Assembly (NCBI GenBank): GCA_004297725.1
Contig: SCUS01000172.1
Span: 1-64,000 of the forward strand
DNA length: 64,000 nt
Origin: Myxococcaceae bacterium
GTDB taxonomy: Bacteria; Myxococcota_A; Polyangia; Polyangiales; Ga0077539
Direction: 5' to 3'
This document shows positions 10,081 to 19,414 of the stretch, in pieces. A program made the translations under genes and the position numbers. Within the stretch, counting starts at the first letter, position 1, and each line of letters begins with the position of its first letter. The notes beneath the pieces were generated by a model that was given only the letters and a program-made list of their open reading frames with translations, ran no database searches and was not told where the DNA came from.

Positions 10081-10745
10081 GCGTCGTTGAAGAGCGGGAT
10101 CAGGTCTTCGAGGTCTTCGAGCACGTGGTCGGGCCTCGCCCGGATGAGCTCCTCGCGCCGCCCGTGGCCCCAGGTGGCGGCGGCGGTGCGCACGCCCGCG
10201 GCCTTGCCGGCGAGCACGTCGCGGAGGGTGTCGCCCACCAGCAGGCAGCGGTCCGCCGGGGCCTCCGCGCGGCGCAGCAGGGCGTGGACCAGGTCGGGCG
10301 CGGGCTTCGGGGGCATGGCCGTGCCCGAGGTGCCCTCGATGGCGCGGAAGTGCTGCTCGATGCCGAGGTGCTGGCAGACCGCGCGGGCGGTGGCGCTGCG
10401 CTTGGCGGTGGCGACCGCGAGCCAGGGCGTCGGCTGCAGCAGCGAGAGGGCCTCCAGGGTCTCGCGCACGCCCGGGTAGAGCCGGGTGTGCTGGTGGCCG
10501 AGGGTCTCGTAGCGGGCGCGGTACGCGAGGGCGAAGCGGTCGAACTGGGCGCTGGTGCTGTCGGGCGCCGCGAGCGCGAAGATGGCCTCGAGGGGCGAGC
10601 CGTCGACCAGCCGGTGGATCGGGTGCTCGGTGTGGATGCCCACGTCCGCGAAGGCGAACTCCAGGGCCAGGGTGATGTCCTGCGCGGAGTCCGCGAGGGT
10701 GCCGTCGAGGTCGAAGAAGACGGCGGTGAATCGGGGTGCGCGCAT
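10077..10745 (-). CDS. HAD hydrolase, phosphoglycolate phosphatase-like
   Basis: A 222-residue HAD-superfamily phosphatase. Motif I is FFDLDGTLADS, motif II ends near VATAKRS, the motif III lysine is in KPAPD, and motif IV is LVGDTLRDVLAG. An alpha-helical cap follows motif I, as in Gph/PgmB phosphatases. Substrate could be phosphoglycolate or another small phosphate ester. The gene overlaps the downstream polyprenyl synthetase by 4 bp and sits upstream of it in the same operon; a role in dephosphorylating an isoprenoid precursor is possible but unproven. Confidence 0.85.
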   Translation of the reverse strand: MRAPRFTAVFFDLDGTLADSAQDITLALEFAFADVGIHTEHPIHRLVDGSPLEAIFALAAPDSTSAQFDRFALAYRARYETLGHQHTRLYPGVRETLEALSLLQPTPWLAVATAKRSATARAVCQHLGIEQHFRAIEGTSGTAMPPKPAPDLVHALLRRAEAPADRCLLVGDTLRDVLAGKAAGVRTAAATWGHGRREELIRARPDHVLEDLEDLIPLFNDA

Positions 10746-10858
10746 CGTAGGGGGGCCGCAGGATGCCGCGAGACCGGGCGCCGGGGCAACGGCGCCGCCG
10801 CATGACCGCCGTCCGTCGATACCTCGCTTCGCTCGCGCTGCCGCTGATAGCCTGCGCG

Positions 10859-13408
10859 ATGATGAACACTCGAATCAACCGATGGTCCCTGGTGCTCTGG
10901 GCCACCGCGCTGGGCGCGGCGCTCGCGGGCTGTAGCGACGGCCAGAGCGTCGTCGGAGGCGCGGTGGACGCCGCCGTGGCCAACGACCTCGCCGCCGAGG
11001 CCGCGACGGACGCCCCGGTCGACGTCGGCTCTCCCAAGGACGCACCGATGGACGTCGCCATGGACGTGCCCATGGACGTCGCCATGGACACCCCGGCGGA
11101 CATGGGTCCGCCGCGCTGCATGGGCGCCGCCGACTGCATGACCAACCCGGGCCGCGGGGCCTGCAACACCGCCACCGGCATGTGCGTGCAGTGCGTCGCC
11201 TCGAGCGACACCTGCCCCGCGACGGAGCACTGCAACGGCGCCACCAACACCTGCGAGCCGGGCTGCCGCAGCGACGACGGGTGCATGGCCTCGGGAGGTC
11301 CCACGGACGGCGGCGTCGCGCCCCGCACGCGCTGCGACGTGGCCGCCCACACCTGCGTGGAGTGCGTCACCAACGAGCACTGCCCCTCCGGAACCCTCTG
11401 CGTAGGCAGCGTCTGCGTGATGGGCTGCACCCCCGAGCGCGGGTGCCCGTCGGGCCAGTCGTGCTGCTCCGGCGCCTGCGTCGACGGTCAGACCAACCTG
11501 GCCCACTGCGGCCGCTGCGACAACCGCTGCTCGGTGGCCAACGCGATGCCCCTCTGCCTCAACGGCACCTGCGGCGTCGGCGCCTGCAACGCCCCCTTCG
11601 GCGACTGCGACACGAGCGGCGCCAACGGCTGCGAGACCAACACCCAGACCGACCTGGCCCACTGCGGCGCCTGCGGCCGCGCCTGCCCGGCGCGCGCCAA
11701 CGCCACCAGCACCTGCGCCTCGGGCACCTGCGGCTTCACCTGCGCCGCCGGCTTCTCGGACTGCGACGGCGACGCCAGCAACGGCTGCGAGGTGAACACC
11801 GCCACCAGCACCGCGAGCTGCGGCGCCTGCGGCCGGGCGTGCAACCCCCCCAACGGCACCGCGAGCTGCTCGGCCGGGGTGTGCGCCGTGTCGGCCTGCG
11901 ACGAGGGCTTCGGCGACTGCAACGGCAACCCCACGGACGGCTGCGAGACCAACGTCCGCACCTCCACCACCCACTGCGGCCGCTGCATGAACGAGTGCCC
12001 CGCGCGGCCCAACGGCTTCCCGGGCTGCGTGGCCGGGGCCTGCGTGATCTCCTGCGTGGCGGGCTTCGCGGACTGCAACGCCGTCTCCGCGGACGGCTGC
12101 GAGGTCGACACCCGCACCACCACCAGCAACTGCGGGTCGTGCGGCCGCGAGTGCACCGCCGTCGGAGGCACCGCGAGCTGCGTGTCGTCGGTCTGCCGCG
12201 TGGCGGGCTGCGACGCGGGCCGCGGCGACTGCGACGGCAGCGCGGGCAACGGCTGCGAGGTGGACGTCACCGGCACCGTCGCCCACTGCGGCGGCTGCGG
12301 GATGGCGTGCGCCGCGAGGGCCAACGCCAGCTCGACCTGCGCCTCGGGCGCCTGCGGCATCGCCTGCAACGCGGGCTTCGGGGACTGCGACCGGGCCATC
12401 GAGAACGGCTGCGAGGTCAGCACCACCAGCACGGTCACGCACTGCGGCGCCTGCGGCCGGATGTGCGCCCTCGCCAACGCCACGGCGGGATGCGCGGCGA
12501 GCGCGTGCACCGTGGCGGCCTGCGACACGGGCTACGGCGACTGCGACGCCATGGCGGCCAACGGCTGCGAGGTCGACGTGCGCAGCAGCGCCACCCACTG
12601 CGGAACCTGCGGCCGCGCCTGCACCTACGCCAACGCCGCGGGCGTGTGCCGCGGCGGCGCCTGCTCGATGGGCACCTGCAACGCGGGCTTCTCGGACTGC
12701 GACTACAACCCGGCCAACGGCTGCGAGACCGCGGGGGCGTGCGTGTACGCGAGCTGCAACGCGATCCCGAGGGCGGCGCCGACGGGGGTCTACACGCTCA
12801 GCGCGGGCGGAACCAACTGGCGCGCCTACTGCGACATGACCAGCGACGGCGGCGGCTGGACGCTGGTGATGAAGGTCCCCGGGCGCGATCCGGGCTTCGT
12901 CTACAGCTCCGCGATCTGGACCAGCACCTCCGTGCTCAACGAGGCCTCGACGGACCTCTCGACGACGCCCGCGAAGTTCCGCGGCTTCTTCACGCTGCCC
13001 TTCCAGCAGCTTCGGGTGGGCATGGTCGACGGCTCTCCGCGCTACCTCGTGGTGCCCGTGTCGAGCAGCAACGTCGGCCCGCTCAACGCCATCTTCGCCG
13101 GCCCTGCGCGCCCCACCACCCTGGGCCGCAACGCCTGGCGCACCCTCGTGGGCTCTCCCTCGCTGCAGCCCTTCTGCAACGCCGAGGGCTTCAACATGGT
13201 GAGCGGCGGCGACTTCCAGGCCGTGCGCCTGGGCATCGTGACCAACCAGGAGAACGACTGCGGCACCGCGGACTCCCGCCTGGGCTTCGGCGGCCAGTTC
13301 AACCGCTGCGGCGCGGGGGGCGACGTCTCCTGCGGCAACATCTCGACCTGCGGCGGCGACGCGGGCGACCGGGACAACGCCTTCTTCGGCTACCTCTTCG
13401 TCCGCTGA
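10859..13408 (+). CDS. Large Cys-rich lipoprotein with C-terminal fibrinogen-like domain
   Basis: An 849-residue lipoprotein from ATG 10859 (a second ATG follows directly). The lipobox is AALAGCSD. A short DVAMDVP stalk leads into a Cys-rich region with eight modules of the form GFxDCDGxxxNGCExxTxTxxxHCGxCGxxC. The last 200 residues start with CNAIPRAAPTGVYTL and contain YCDMTSDGGGWTLVMKV, the signature of fibrinogen-related domains, which bind glycans or proteins. The N-terminal third is a close paralogue of the lipoprotein at 32440 (both continue DG-SVVGG after the lipidated Cys). It is probably surface-exposed; adhesion is the obvious guess. A hairpin terminator follows. Confidence 0.82.
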   Translation: MMNTRINRWSLVLWATALGAALAGCSDGQSVVGGAVDAAVANDLAAEAATDAPVDVGSPKDAPMDVAMDVPMDVAMDTPADMGPPRCMGAADCMTNPGRGACNTATGMCVQCVASSDTCPATEHCNGATNTCEPGCRSDDGCMASGGPTDGGVAPRTRCDVAAHTCVECVTNEHCPSGTLCVGSVCVMGCTPERGCPSGQSCCSGACVDGQTNLAHCGRCDNRCSVANAMPLCLNGTCGVGACNAPFGDCDTSGANGCETNTQTDLAHCGACGRACPARANATSTCASGTCGFTCAAGFSDCDGDASNGCEVNTATSTASCGACGRACNPPNGTASCSAGVCAVSACDEGFGDCNGNPTDGCETNVRTSTTHCGRCMNECPARPNGFPGCVAGACVISCVAGFADCNAVSADGCEVDTRTTTSNCGSCGRECTAVGGTASCVSSVCRVAGCDAGRGDCDGSAGNGCEVDVTGTVAHCGGCGMACAARANASSTCASGACGIACNAGFGDCDRAIENGCEVSTTSTVTHCGACGRMCALANATAGCAASACTVAACDTGYGDCDAMAANGCEVDVRSSATHCGTCGRACTYANAAGVCRGGACSMGTCNAGFSDCDYNPANGCETAGACVYASCNAIPRAAPTGVYTLSAGGTNWRAYCDMTSDGGGWTLVMKVPGRDPGFVYSSAIWTSTSVLNEASTDLSTTPAKFRGFFTLPFQQLRVGMVDGSPRYLVVPVSSSNVGPLNAIFAGPARPTTLGRNAWRTLVGSPSLQPFCNAEGFNMVSGGDFQAVRLGIVTNQENDCGTADSRLGFGGQFNRCGAGGDVSCGNISTCGGDAGDRDNAFFGYLFVR

Positions 13409-13424
13409 AGTCCCCTCTCTCTCT

Positions 13425-13445
13425 CCCCTCCGCGCCGCGGAGGGG
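13425..13445. terminator. Hairpin between convergent genes
   Basis: CCCCTCCGCG-C-CGCGGAGGGG forms a perfect 10-bp stem with a one-base centre (so a realistic loop is larger). It lies in the 50-bp gap between the convergent Cys-rich lipoprotein and kinase/RCC1 genes and could serve both. There is no clear U tract. Confidence 0.6.
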
Positions 13446-13458
13446 AGGGGCGTCCCCC

Positions 13459-15813
13459 CTACAGCCCCGGCACCACGAAGGGGACCCCGTGGTTCACCGT
13501 GGCGCCGTCGCCGATCTGGCCGAAGCCGTTGCCGCCCCAGCAGCGCACCGCGCGGTCTTCGGTGCGGGCGCAGGTGTGCACCTCGCCCGCGGTCACGGAC
13601 ACCGCGCCGGTGACGCTCGCCGGGGTGGGCGCGGGCCGGTCGACGGCGGTTCCGTCGGCGAGCTGACCGAAGGCGTTGCTGCCCCAGCAGCGCAGCGTGT
13701 GGTCGACCAGCCGGGCGCAGCCGTGGAAGGCCCCGAGGCTCAGGTCGAGCGCCCCCGCGAGGCCGATCACCGCCACCGGCGTGGTGCGGCTCAGGCGCGT
13801 CCCGTCCCCGAGCTGGCCCGTGTCGTTGCGCCCCCAGCAGCGCACCGATCCGTCGTCGAGGCGGGCGCAGCTACGGTAGGGGCCGAGCGCCAGCGCCGCG
13901 GCGCCTCGCAGGCCCGCCACGGCGGCGGGGCGGTAGTGGGTCTCCGCGTAGCCGTCGCCCACCTGCCCGAAGTTGCTCGCGCCCCAGCAGCGCACCGTGG
14001 TGTCGGCGAGCCGGGCGCAGGTGTGCAGGTTGCCCGCCTCGACCTCCTCGACCCCCGCAAGGGCCGGGACCGCCCCCGCGAAGGGGCGCGAGGTGGCCGT
14101 CCCGTCGCCGAGCTGGCCGTGGGTGTTGTCGCCCCAGCAGCGCGCGGTCGCGTCGCCCAGCCGGGCGCAGGTGTGCCCCTCGCCGAGCGCGAGCTGAAGC
14201 GCCCCGGTGATGCCCGACACCGCCACCGGGACCCCGCTGTTGCGGCGGGTGTTGTTGCCGAGCTGTCCGGAGCTGTTGAGGCCCCAGCAGCGCACGGTGC
14301 CGTCGTCGCGGCGGGCGCAGGAGTGGGCGTGGCCGACCACCACCTCGACGACGCGGTCGAGGCCGACCACGGTGACGGGCGTGGAGCGGTGCGTGAGGGT
14401 GCCGTCGCCGAGCTGTCCGAACTGGTTCCAGCCCCAGCAGCGGACGGTGCCGTTGGAGGCGCGGGCGCAGGTGTGCGCGAAGCCCGCGGAGACCGTCGGG
14501 ACCGGGGGGCTCAGCTCCATGGCGGAGACGCGTCGCACCGGCGGGACGTCCGCGGCGCGAGGAGGCAGGAAGGCCCTGGCGTCGGCCGTGAGCCCGGCGT
14601 CCGAGGGGTGCTCGTCGCGGTAGTGGGAGAGCGCGAACCACCCTCCCACCAGGATGGCTCCGCCGAGCAGCAGCCCGACCACCGCGGCGCCGAGCAGCGA
14701 GGGGCGAGGGGGCGGAGGCTCCGGGGCGAAGGGCGGCGGGTACGGCGTGCCCTGCGACGAATACATCGGGGGGTATGGCGGCGGCGGGGCCGAGCCCTGC
14801 ATCGAGGGCGAGGGCCACGGGGGCGCGCCGGTGACGACCAGGGGCATGGCCACGGTGGGCGGGACGGCCGAGCGGCGCGGGTTGTCGACGGTGGAGAACG
14901 CGGCGGTGGGCTGCGGCCCGAGGAGCACCGGGATGAGCCCCCCGAGGGCCTCGGTGGCGTCGCGGAAGCGGAGCGGCGGGTCTCGCGCGACGCAGCGGGC
15001 GAACCAGGCGTCGAAGCCGGCGGGGAGCGAGGCGCCGAGCTCGCGGGCGCGCTCGCTGGCGGGGTCGATGGGCTCGGCGAAGAGCTCGCGGAGCACGCGC
15101 TCGACGGGCGCCTCGGGGATGTTGCCGCTGCGCCAGTACGAGCGCCCGGTGAGCAGCTTGAAGGCCAGCAGCCCCATGGACCAGACGTCCGCCGAGGGGG
15201 TGACCTCGCCGCGCTGGGCCTGCTCCGGGGCCATCCAGAGGGGCGTTCCGACGGCGGAGGTCTGGCGCATCGGGGCGCCCTGCTCGGAGGACTCGTCGAG
15301 GGCCTTGGCGATGCCGAAATCGAGGAGCTTCACCGTGAAGGGCACGCCCTCCCTGCGGGCGACGCAGAGGAAGACGTTGTCGGGCTTCAGGTCGCGGTGC
15401 ACGAGGCCCGCGCGGTGCGCCGCGGAGAGCGCGTGCCCGAGCTGGCGGAAGACCTCCAGCACCTCCGCGGGGGGCAGGGCTCCTCGGCGCTTCAGGGTGT
15501 GGCTGAGGTCCTCGCCGCGGAGGTGCTCCATGACGATCCACGGGACGCCCTCGTCGTCGAAGCCCGCGGCGAGCACCTGCACCACGTGGTCGCTGTCGAT
15601 GCGGGCGCTGGCGCGGGCCTCCTGGAGGAAGCGCTCTCTGCCCCGCGGGTCTCGCAGCAGCCGGGCGTGCATGACCTTGAGCACCCGGTCGGCGCCGGTG
15701 GAGAGCTGGGTCACGCGGTAGAGGGTGCCCATGCCTCCGCGGGCGATCTGCTCCTCGACGCGGTAGTCCGTCGCCACGACGGTGCCGGGGGCGAGCGGTA
15801 GGGCAAGGCTCAT
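13459..15813 (-). CDS. Transmembrane Ser/Thr kinase fused to an RCC1-like beta-propeller
   Basis: A 784-residue kinase. The N-terminal kinase domain (about residues 15-285) has ARGGMGTLY, lysine in [15 protein letters not shown] and DFGIA. A Pro-rich linker (residues about 310-365) leads to one membrane span ([23 protein letters not shown]). The extracytoplasmic part carries seven repeats of the type VRCWGxNxxGQLGDGT, spaced about 48 residues apart, which should close as a seven-bladed RCC1 propeller; each blade has a matched HTCAR...RCWG cysteine pair. So a cytosolic kinase is coupled to a disulfide-bonded periplasmic propeller that probably acts as sensor (inference). The lone start ATG at 15813 is well placed, and the gene diverges from 15862 by 48 bp. 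Confidence 0.9.
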   Translation of the reverse strand: MSLALPLAPGTVVATDYRVEEQIARGGMGTLYRVTQLSTGADRVLKVMHARLLRDPRGRERFLQEARASARIDSDHVVQVLAAGFDDEGVPWIVMEHLRGEDLSHTLKRRGALPPAEVLEVFRQLGHALSAAHRAGLVHRDLKPDNVFLCVARREGVPFTVKLLDFGIAKALDESSEQGAPMRQTSAVGTPLWMAPEQAQRGEVTPSADVWSMGLLAFKLLTGRSYWRSGNIPEAPVERVLRELFAEPIDPASERARELGASLPAGFDAWFARCVARDPPLRFRDATEALGGLIPVLLGPQPTAAFSTVDNPRRSAVPPTVAMPLVVTGAPPWPSPSMQGSAPPPPYPPMYSSQGTPYPPPFAPEPPPPRPSLLGAAVVGLLLGGAILVGGWFALSHYRDEHPSDAGLTADARAFLPPRAADVPPVRRVSAMELSPPVPTVSAGFAHTCARASNGTVRCWGWNQFGQLGDGTLTHRSTPVTVVGLDRVVEVVVGHAHSCARRDDGTVRCWGLNSSGQLGNNTRRNSGVPVAVSGITGALQLALGEGHTCARLGDATARCWGDNTHGQLGDGTATSRPFAGAVPALAGVEEVEAGNLHTCARLADTTVRCWGASNFGQVGDGYAETHYRPAAVAGLRGAAALALGPYRSCARLDDGSVRCWGRNDTGQLGDGTRLSRTTPVAVIGLAGALDLSLGAFHGCARLVDHTLRCWGSNAFGQLADGTAVDRPAPTPASVTGAVSVTAGEVHTCARTEDRAVRCWGGNGFGQIGDGATVNHGVPFVVPGL

Positions 15814-15861
15814 CGGCCGCGGATGCTACAGCGGCTTGCAGCGTGTAGGGTGAACTCGACG

Positions 15862-16446
15862 ATGGCTGACGAGCACGACGCGGGCGCCGACCTGCATGGG
15901 ATCACCGACGCGCTCCAGCGCGCCATCGACCGGGACGAGAACGTCCAGATCGTCCGCGACGCGGGCACCCACCCCACCTGGAACGGCTTTCCCCTCGCGC
16001 TCGGCGACGAGCTGCTGCTGGTGCGCTCGCTCCACGAGTTCGCGGTCAACGGCTTCGCGGTGCTGCGCCTGAGGGACGTCACCGCGGTGCACTCGACGGA
16101 CGCCGAGCGCTTCTTCGAGCGGGTGCTGCGCGCCGAGGGGGCGCTGGACGAGGCCCCTTCGGTGAAGGCGATCCCGCTGCGCTCGTGGCGCTCGGTGCTG
16201 GAGGCGGTGCGGCTGCACTACCGCTACGCGATCATCGAGTGCGAGCGCCCGGACGGCGCGGACTTCTTCCTGGGCGAGCTCGCGGGCGTCGAGGGCGACG
16301 AGGCGACGCTCCACTACATCCAGGTCAACGGGATGCGGGAGAGCGGGCTCACCCGGGTGCCCCTCGACGACATCACCCTGGTGCGCTTCGACGAGCGCTA
16401 CGTGAACCTCTTCGGCCGCTACGCCCTCGGCGAGGACCATCACTGA
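15862..16446 (+). CDS. Conserved hypothetical protein, soluble
   Basis: A 194-residue acidic soluble protein from ATG 15862; the tracked start would reach into the divergent kinase promoter. No signal peptide, membrane span or catalytic motif is visible. Two similar beta-rich segments occur: GFPLALGDELLLVRSLHEFAVNGFAVL is matched in pattern by ADFFLGELAGVEGDEATLHYIQVNG, each followed by a residue run ending in a short Asp-containing turn (RDVTAV, DDITLVRF). This could be a duplicated Sm-like or SH3-like barrel, but I do not recognise the family. Its stop codon lies within the 125-bp repeat that follows. Confidence 0.7.
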   Translation: MADEHDAGADLHGITDALQRAIDRDENVQIVRDAGTHPTWNGFPLALGDELLLVRSLHEFAVNGFAVLRLRDVTAVHSTDAERFFERVLRAEGALDEAPSVKAIPLRSWRSVLEAVRLHYRYAIIECERPDGADFFLGELAGVEGDEATLHYIQVNGMRESGLTRVPLDDITLVRFDERYVNLFGRYALGEDHH

Positions 16447-16568
16447 GAAGCTCAGCATGAACCTGTTGCGCCCCCCGATGCAGCGGTCGGCCGCGCTCGA
16501 AATACCCCGCGTATGTCTCGCGCGGCCTCCCTCGCCTCGGGGTGCTCGCGACGGTTCAAGCTGACCTT
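16444..16568. repeat. 125-bp dispersed repeat, copy 1
   Basis: This sequence is nearly identical to 41732-41856: I see two differences, near AACCTGTTGCG and GGTTCAAGCTG. The ends are inverted repeats (AGCTCAGCATGAACC and GGTTCAAGCTGACCTT), and an internal GCCGCGC...GCGCGGC pair flanks an AT-richer loop (GAAATACCCCGCGTATGTC). In both copies the repeat begins with the TGA stop codon of the upstream gene. It could be a MITE-like element or a structured 3' RNA element. Confidence 0.85.
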
Positions 16569-16582
16569 CTGAGGGGCGCCGC

Positions 16583-17222
16583 GAGGGCCATACGCTGAGC
16601 CCCCGGGGGCTCGACGTCTTAGCCCCGGTACGACCGCGAGGCCGTCAGCGAGGATATCCCCGGTACGACCGCGAGGCCGTCAGCGAGGATATCCCCGGTA
16701 CGACCGCGAGGCCGTCAGCGAGGATATCCCCGGTACGACCGCGAGGCCGTCAGCGACCAGAGCCAGACCCCAGCCCGTAAGGGCGGGGAAGCGACCTACC
16801 ACGCCCTCCCAGCGCGGCCTCGCCCGGAGGGGAGCGACCGACCACGTCCTCCCAACGCGTCTTCGCCGCGACGAGCGACGTCATCGAGTGGGGAATCGAC
16901 GATGCCGCTTCTCAGATTCGGAGCCCGTCGCCAACGAAGCCGCGTCGGGAGGACGTGGTCGGTCGCTCCCCTCCGGGCGAGGCCGCGTCGGGAGGACGTG
17001 GTCGGTCGCTCCCCTCCGGGCGAGGCCGCGCTGGGCTGACGTGGTAGGTCGCTCCCCCGCCCTTACGGGCTGGGGTCTGGCCCTGGTCGCTGCCAGCCTC
17101 GCGGTCGTACCGGGGATATCCTCGCCGACGCCTCGCGGTCGTACCGGGGATATCCTCGCCGACGCCTCGCGGTCGTACCGAGGGCCATACGCTGAGCCCC
17201 CGGGGGCCAGACGTCTGGCCCC
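16583..17222. repeat. Large palindromic intergenic element (element 2)
   Basis: This fills the gap of about 800 bp between the 125-bp repeat and the gene at 17374. From left to right it contains: a 27-bp sequence with AGGGCCATACGCTGAGCC (16584-16610); four 35-bp repeats related to element 1; a module with CAGCCCGTAAGGGCGGGG; a 43-bp repeat (CGGCCTCGCCCGGAGGGG); a 71-bp core (16874-16944); and then the same modules in reverse complement. The 27-bp sequence recurs directly at 17181-17207, so the element is flanked by direct repeats. Track ORFs here are translated repeats. The core is exactly repeated, inverted, in element 3. Nothing recognisable lies in the remaining 150 bp before 17374. Confidence 0.85.
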
Positions 17223-17373
17223 CGCCGTCGATGGCACGCCTGCTGCTCAAGCGTCGGTCACGTCCCGATCGCGGCGCCGCCTGGCGCGCGCCGTTCGACG
17301 GGGCGGTGAGGCGGGCCGACGGAGCCGCGCGTGGTGCGCGGTGCTCGCGGCGCCGTCATCGCGAGGTCACGCC

Positions 17374-18006
17374 ATGAGCAAGCAGTACATCCGTCTCGAG
17401 CACCTCTCCCTCGTCCGCGCGTTCGCCCTGGCCAGCGCCATGGCCGCGCTCCCGGCCTGCGGAGCGAGCGCGGGCGGGCCCATCACCACCACCCGCGCCG
17501 ACGCCGGAACCACCAGCACCCCCGACGCCGGCAGCACCACCACGCCCCCTCCAGCGAGCCCCGCCTCACGCTGCGCGGCCATGTGCGCCAACGCCCGCGC
17601 GGCCAGCTGCGGCCCCTACAACGAGGGCTGCGTGGCGGCCTGCCAGGCCTTCGCCAACGGGCTCCCGGCGCGCTGCTCGGCGCAGACCGGCGCGTACTTC
17701 ACCTGCGCCGCGAGCGCGCGCTTCACCTGCGCCGACGACGGCGCGGAGGTGCAGGGCTGCGACGCGCAGGCCGCCGCGCTCGAGGCGTGCACCGCCGGCG
17801 AGGGCCCCGCCTCCGACGCCGGAACCGAAGCCCCGCCCTCCGACCGCTGCCTGCCCGACTCGGCGATCCCCGACGACATCGCCGCGACCATCTGCACCAG
17901 CGTCCCGTCGACGCCCGTGCCTCACGACTGCCCCGGAGGAGCGCCCTCGGACGACTGCGTCGCCTCCCCTGGGGGCGAGGCCAACGTGTTCTGCTGCGCG
18001 CGCTGA
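17374..18006 (+). CDS. Cys-rich lipoprotein of unknown function
   Basis: A 210-residue protein from ATG 17374, which has GAGGT eight bases upstream; the long tracked ORF start lies inside element 2. The signal sequence ends with a lipobox-like AALPACGAS. A Thr/Asp/Pro linker (residues about 38-65) is followed by about 14 cysteines with spacing such as CAAMCANARAASC and CVAACQAF, probably a disulfide-bonded helical fold. No family recognised. With truB it forms the segment bracketed by the inverted elements 2 and 3. Confidence 0.7.
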   Translation: MSKQYIRLEHLSLVRAFALASAMAALPACGASAGGPITTTRADAGTTSTPDAGSTTTPPPASPASRCAAMCANARAASCGPYNEGCVAACQAFANGLPARCSAQTGAYFTCAASARFTCADDGAEVQGCDAQAAALEACTAGEGPASDAGTEAPPSDRCLPDSAIPDDIAATICTSVPSTPVPHDCPGGAPSDDCVASPGGEANVFCCAR

Positions 18007-18070
18007 CTCGAAGCGCGGCTCCCGCGCCGATCGAGCAGAGCCTGCTCAACGCGCTACAACCGGCGCCGCG

Positions 18071-18829
18071 ATGTTCGCCCTCGACAAGCCCGTCGGACCC
18101 ACCGCCGCCCAGAGCCTCGTCGCCCTCCGAGAGAGCGACCCCTCGCTCCGAGGAGTGAAGCTCGGCCACGCCGGCCGCCTCGACCCGATGGCCGAAGGGC
18201 TGCTCACGGTGCTGGTGGGCGACGAGAACCGCGCCGTCCACAGTCTCCGGGGCCAGTCCAAGACCTACGAGATCGACGTGCTCCTCGGGTTGGGCAGCGA
18301 CTCCTTCGACGCCCTCGGGATGCTCTCCGCCCCCGTCGACGCGACCCTCGACGCTCCCTCCGTCGCCCTCGCGTGCTCACGCTTCGAGGGCGATTGCCAG
18401 CAAGCGTATCCGCCCTTCTCGCAGGCCCGCGTCGGGGGCGTGTCGCTCATCGCGTCGAGCCGCGCGGGCGTCGCGGTCGAGCGCCCGGTGGCGTCGCGGA
18501 CCCTCCACGCCATCGCCCTCCTCGGCGTCGGCTCCCTCGAGCTCGCTGCGGCCTGCGAGCGCGCCCTGCCTCGCATCGCCCTGGTGCGCGGCGACTTCCG
18601 CCAGGAGGCCATCAGCGCCCGCTGGCGAGAGCTCGCCGCCGAGCGCCCCGACGCGCGGCTCACGGTGGCCTCGCTCCGGGTGCGCTGCTCCGCCGGGACG
18701 TACATGCGCTCGCTCGCCCATGACCTGGGCGCGGCGCTGGGTGTTCCGGCGCTCGCGTGGCGCATCCGTCGCACCGAGGCGGGCGGGCTCACGCTCGATG
18801 GGGCGCGCACGCTGCCCACGCCGACCTGA
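18071..18829 (+). CDS. truB: TruB-family tRNA pseudouridine synthase
   Basis: Isomerises U55 of tRNA to pseudouridine. The catalytic-Asp motif is KLGHAGRLDPMAEGLL, matching the family GHTGTLDPLATG; the second conserved motif is CSAGTYMRSLAHDLG. At 252 residues it is shorter than E. coli TruB (314) and lacks most of the C-terminal PUA-like region. The start reads FALDKPVGPT, close to the usual LxxDKPxGxTS, so the N terminus is complete. truB normally lies in the infB-rbfA-rpsO cluster; here it stands alone between palindromic elements. It may be the only truB or a divergent paralogue. Confidence 0.85.
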   Translation: MFALDKPVGPTAAQSLVALRESDPSLRGVKLGHAGRLDPMAEGLLTVLVGDENRAVHSLRGQSKTYEIDVLLGLGSDSFDALGMLSAPVDATLDAPSVALACSRFEGDCQQAYPPFSQARVGGVSLIASSRAGVAVERPVASRTLHAIALLGVGSLELAAACERALPRIALVRGDFRQEAISARWRELAAERPDARLTVASLRVRCSAGTYMRSLAHDLGAALGVPALAWRIRRTEAGGLTLDGARTLPTPT

Positions 18830-18854
18830 CTACGGGGCAGGGCTCGAGGCTGCG

Positions 18855-19396
18855 CGAGGCCGTCAGCGAGGATATCCCCGGTACGACCGCGAGGCTGGCA
18901 GCGACCAGGGCCAGACCCCAGCCCGTAAGGGCGGGGGAGCGACCTACCACATCAGCCCAGCGCGGCCTCGCCCGGAGGGGAGCGACCTACCACATCAGCC
19001 CAGCGCGGCCTCGCCCGGAGGGGAGCGACCGACCACGTCCTCCCGACGCGGCCTCGCCCGGAGGGGAGCGACCGACCACCTCCTCCCAGCGCGGCTTCGT
19101 TGGCGACGGGCTCCGAATCTGAGAAGCGGCATCGTCGATTCCCCACTCGATGACGTCGCTCCCCTCCGGGCGAGGCCGCGTTGGGAGGACGTGGTCGGTC
19201 GCTCCCCTCCGGGCGAGGCCGCGCTGGGAGGGCGTGGTAGGTCGCTCCCCCGCCCTTACGGGCTGGGGTCTGGCTCTGGTCGCTGACGACCTCGGGGTCG
19301 TACCGGGGATATCCTCGCTGACGGCCTCGCGGTCGTACCGGGGACTCCTCGTCGCCGACCTCGCGCTCGTACCGGGGATATCCTCGCTGACGGCCC
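18855..19396. repeat. Large palindromic intergenic element (element 3, inverted relative to element 2)
   Basis: This accounts for the whole gap of about 580 bp between truB and the lipoprotein gene at 19415. It has the same modules as element 2: 35-bp units, the CAGCCCGTAAGGGCGGGG module, 43-bp units (about four on the left, two on the right), a 71-bp core, then inverted copies. The core at 19090-19160 is the exact reverse complement of 16874-16944, so the element is turned around relative to element 2. Unlike element 2 it lacks the flanking 27-bp direct repeats. Confidence 0.85.
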
Positions 19397-19414
19397 CAGG
19401 CCGCGCTGGCGCGG

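Noticed and set aside
16888-17373. ORF extension upstream of the lipoprotein at 17374
   Set aside because: It is a translation of the palindromic element; the signal sequence and RBS support ATG 17374.
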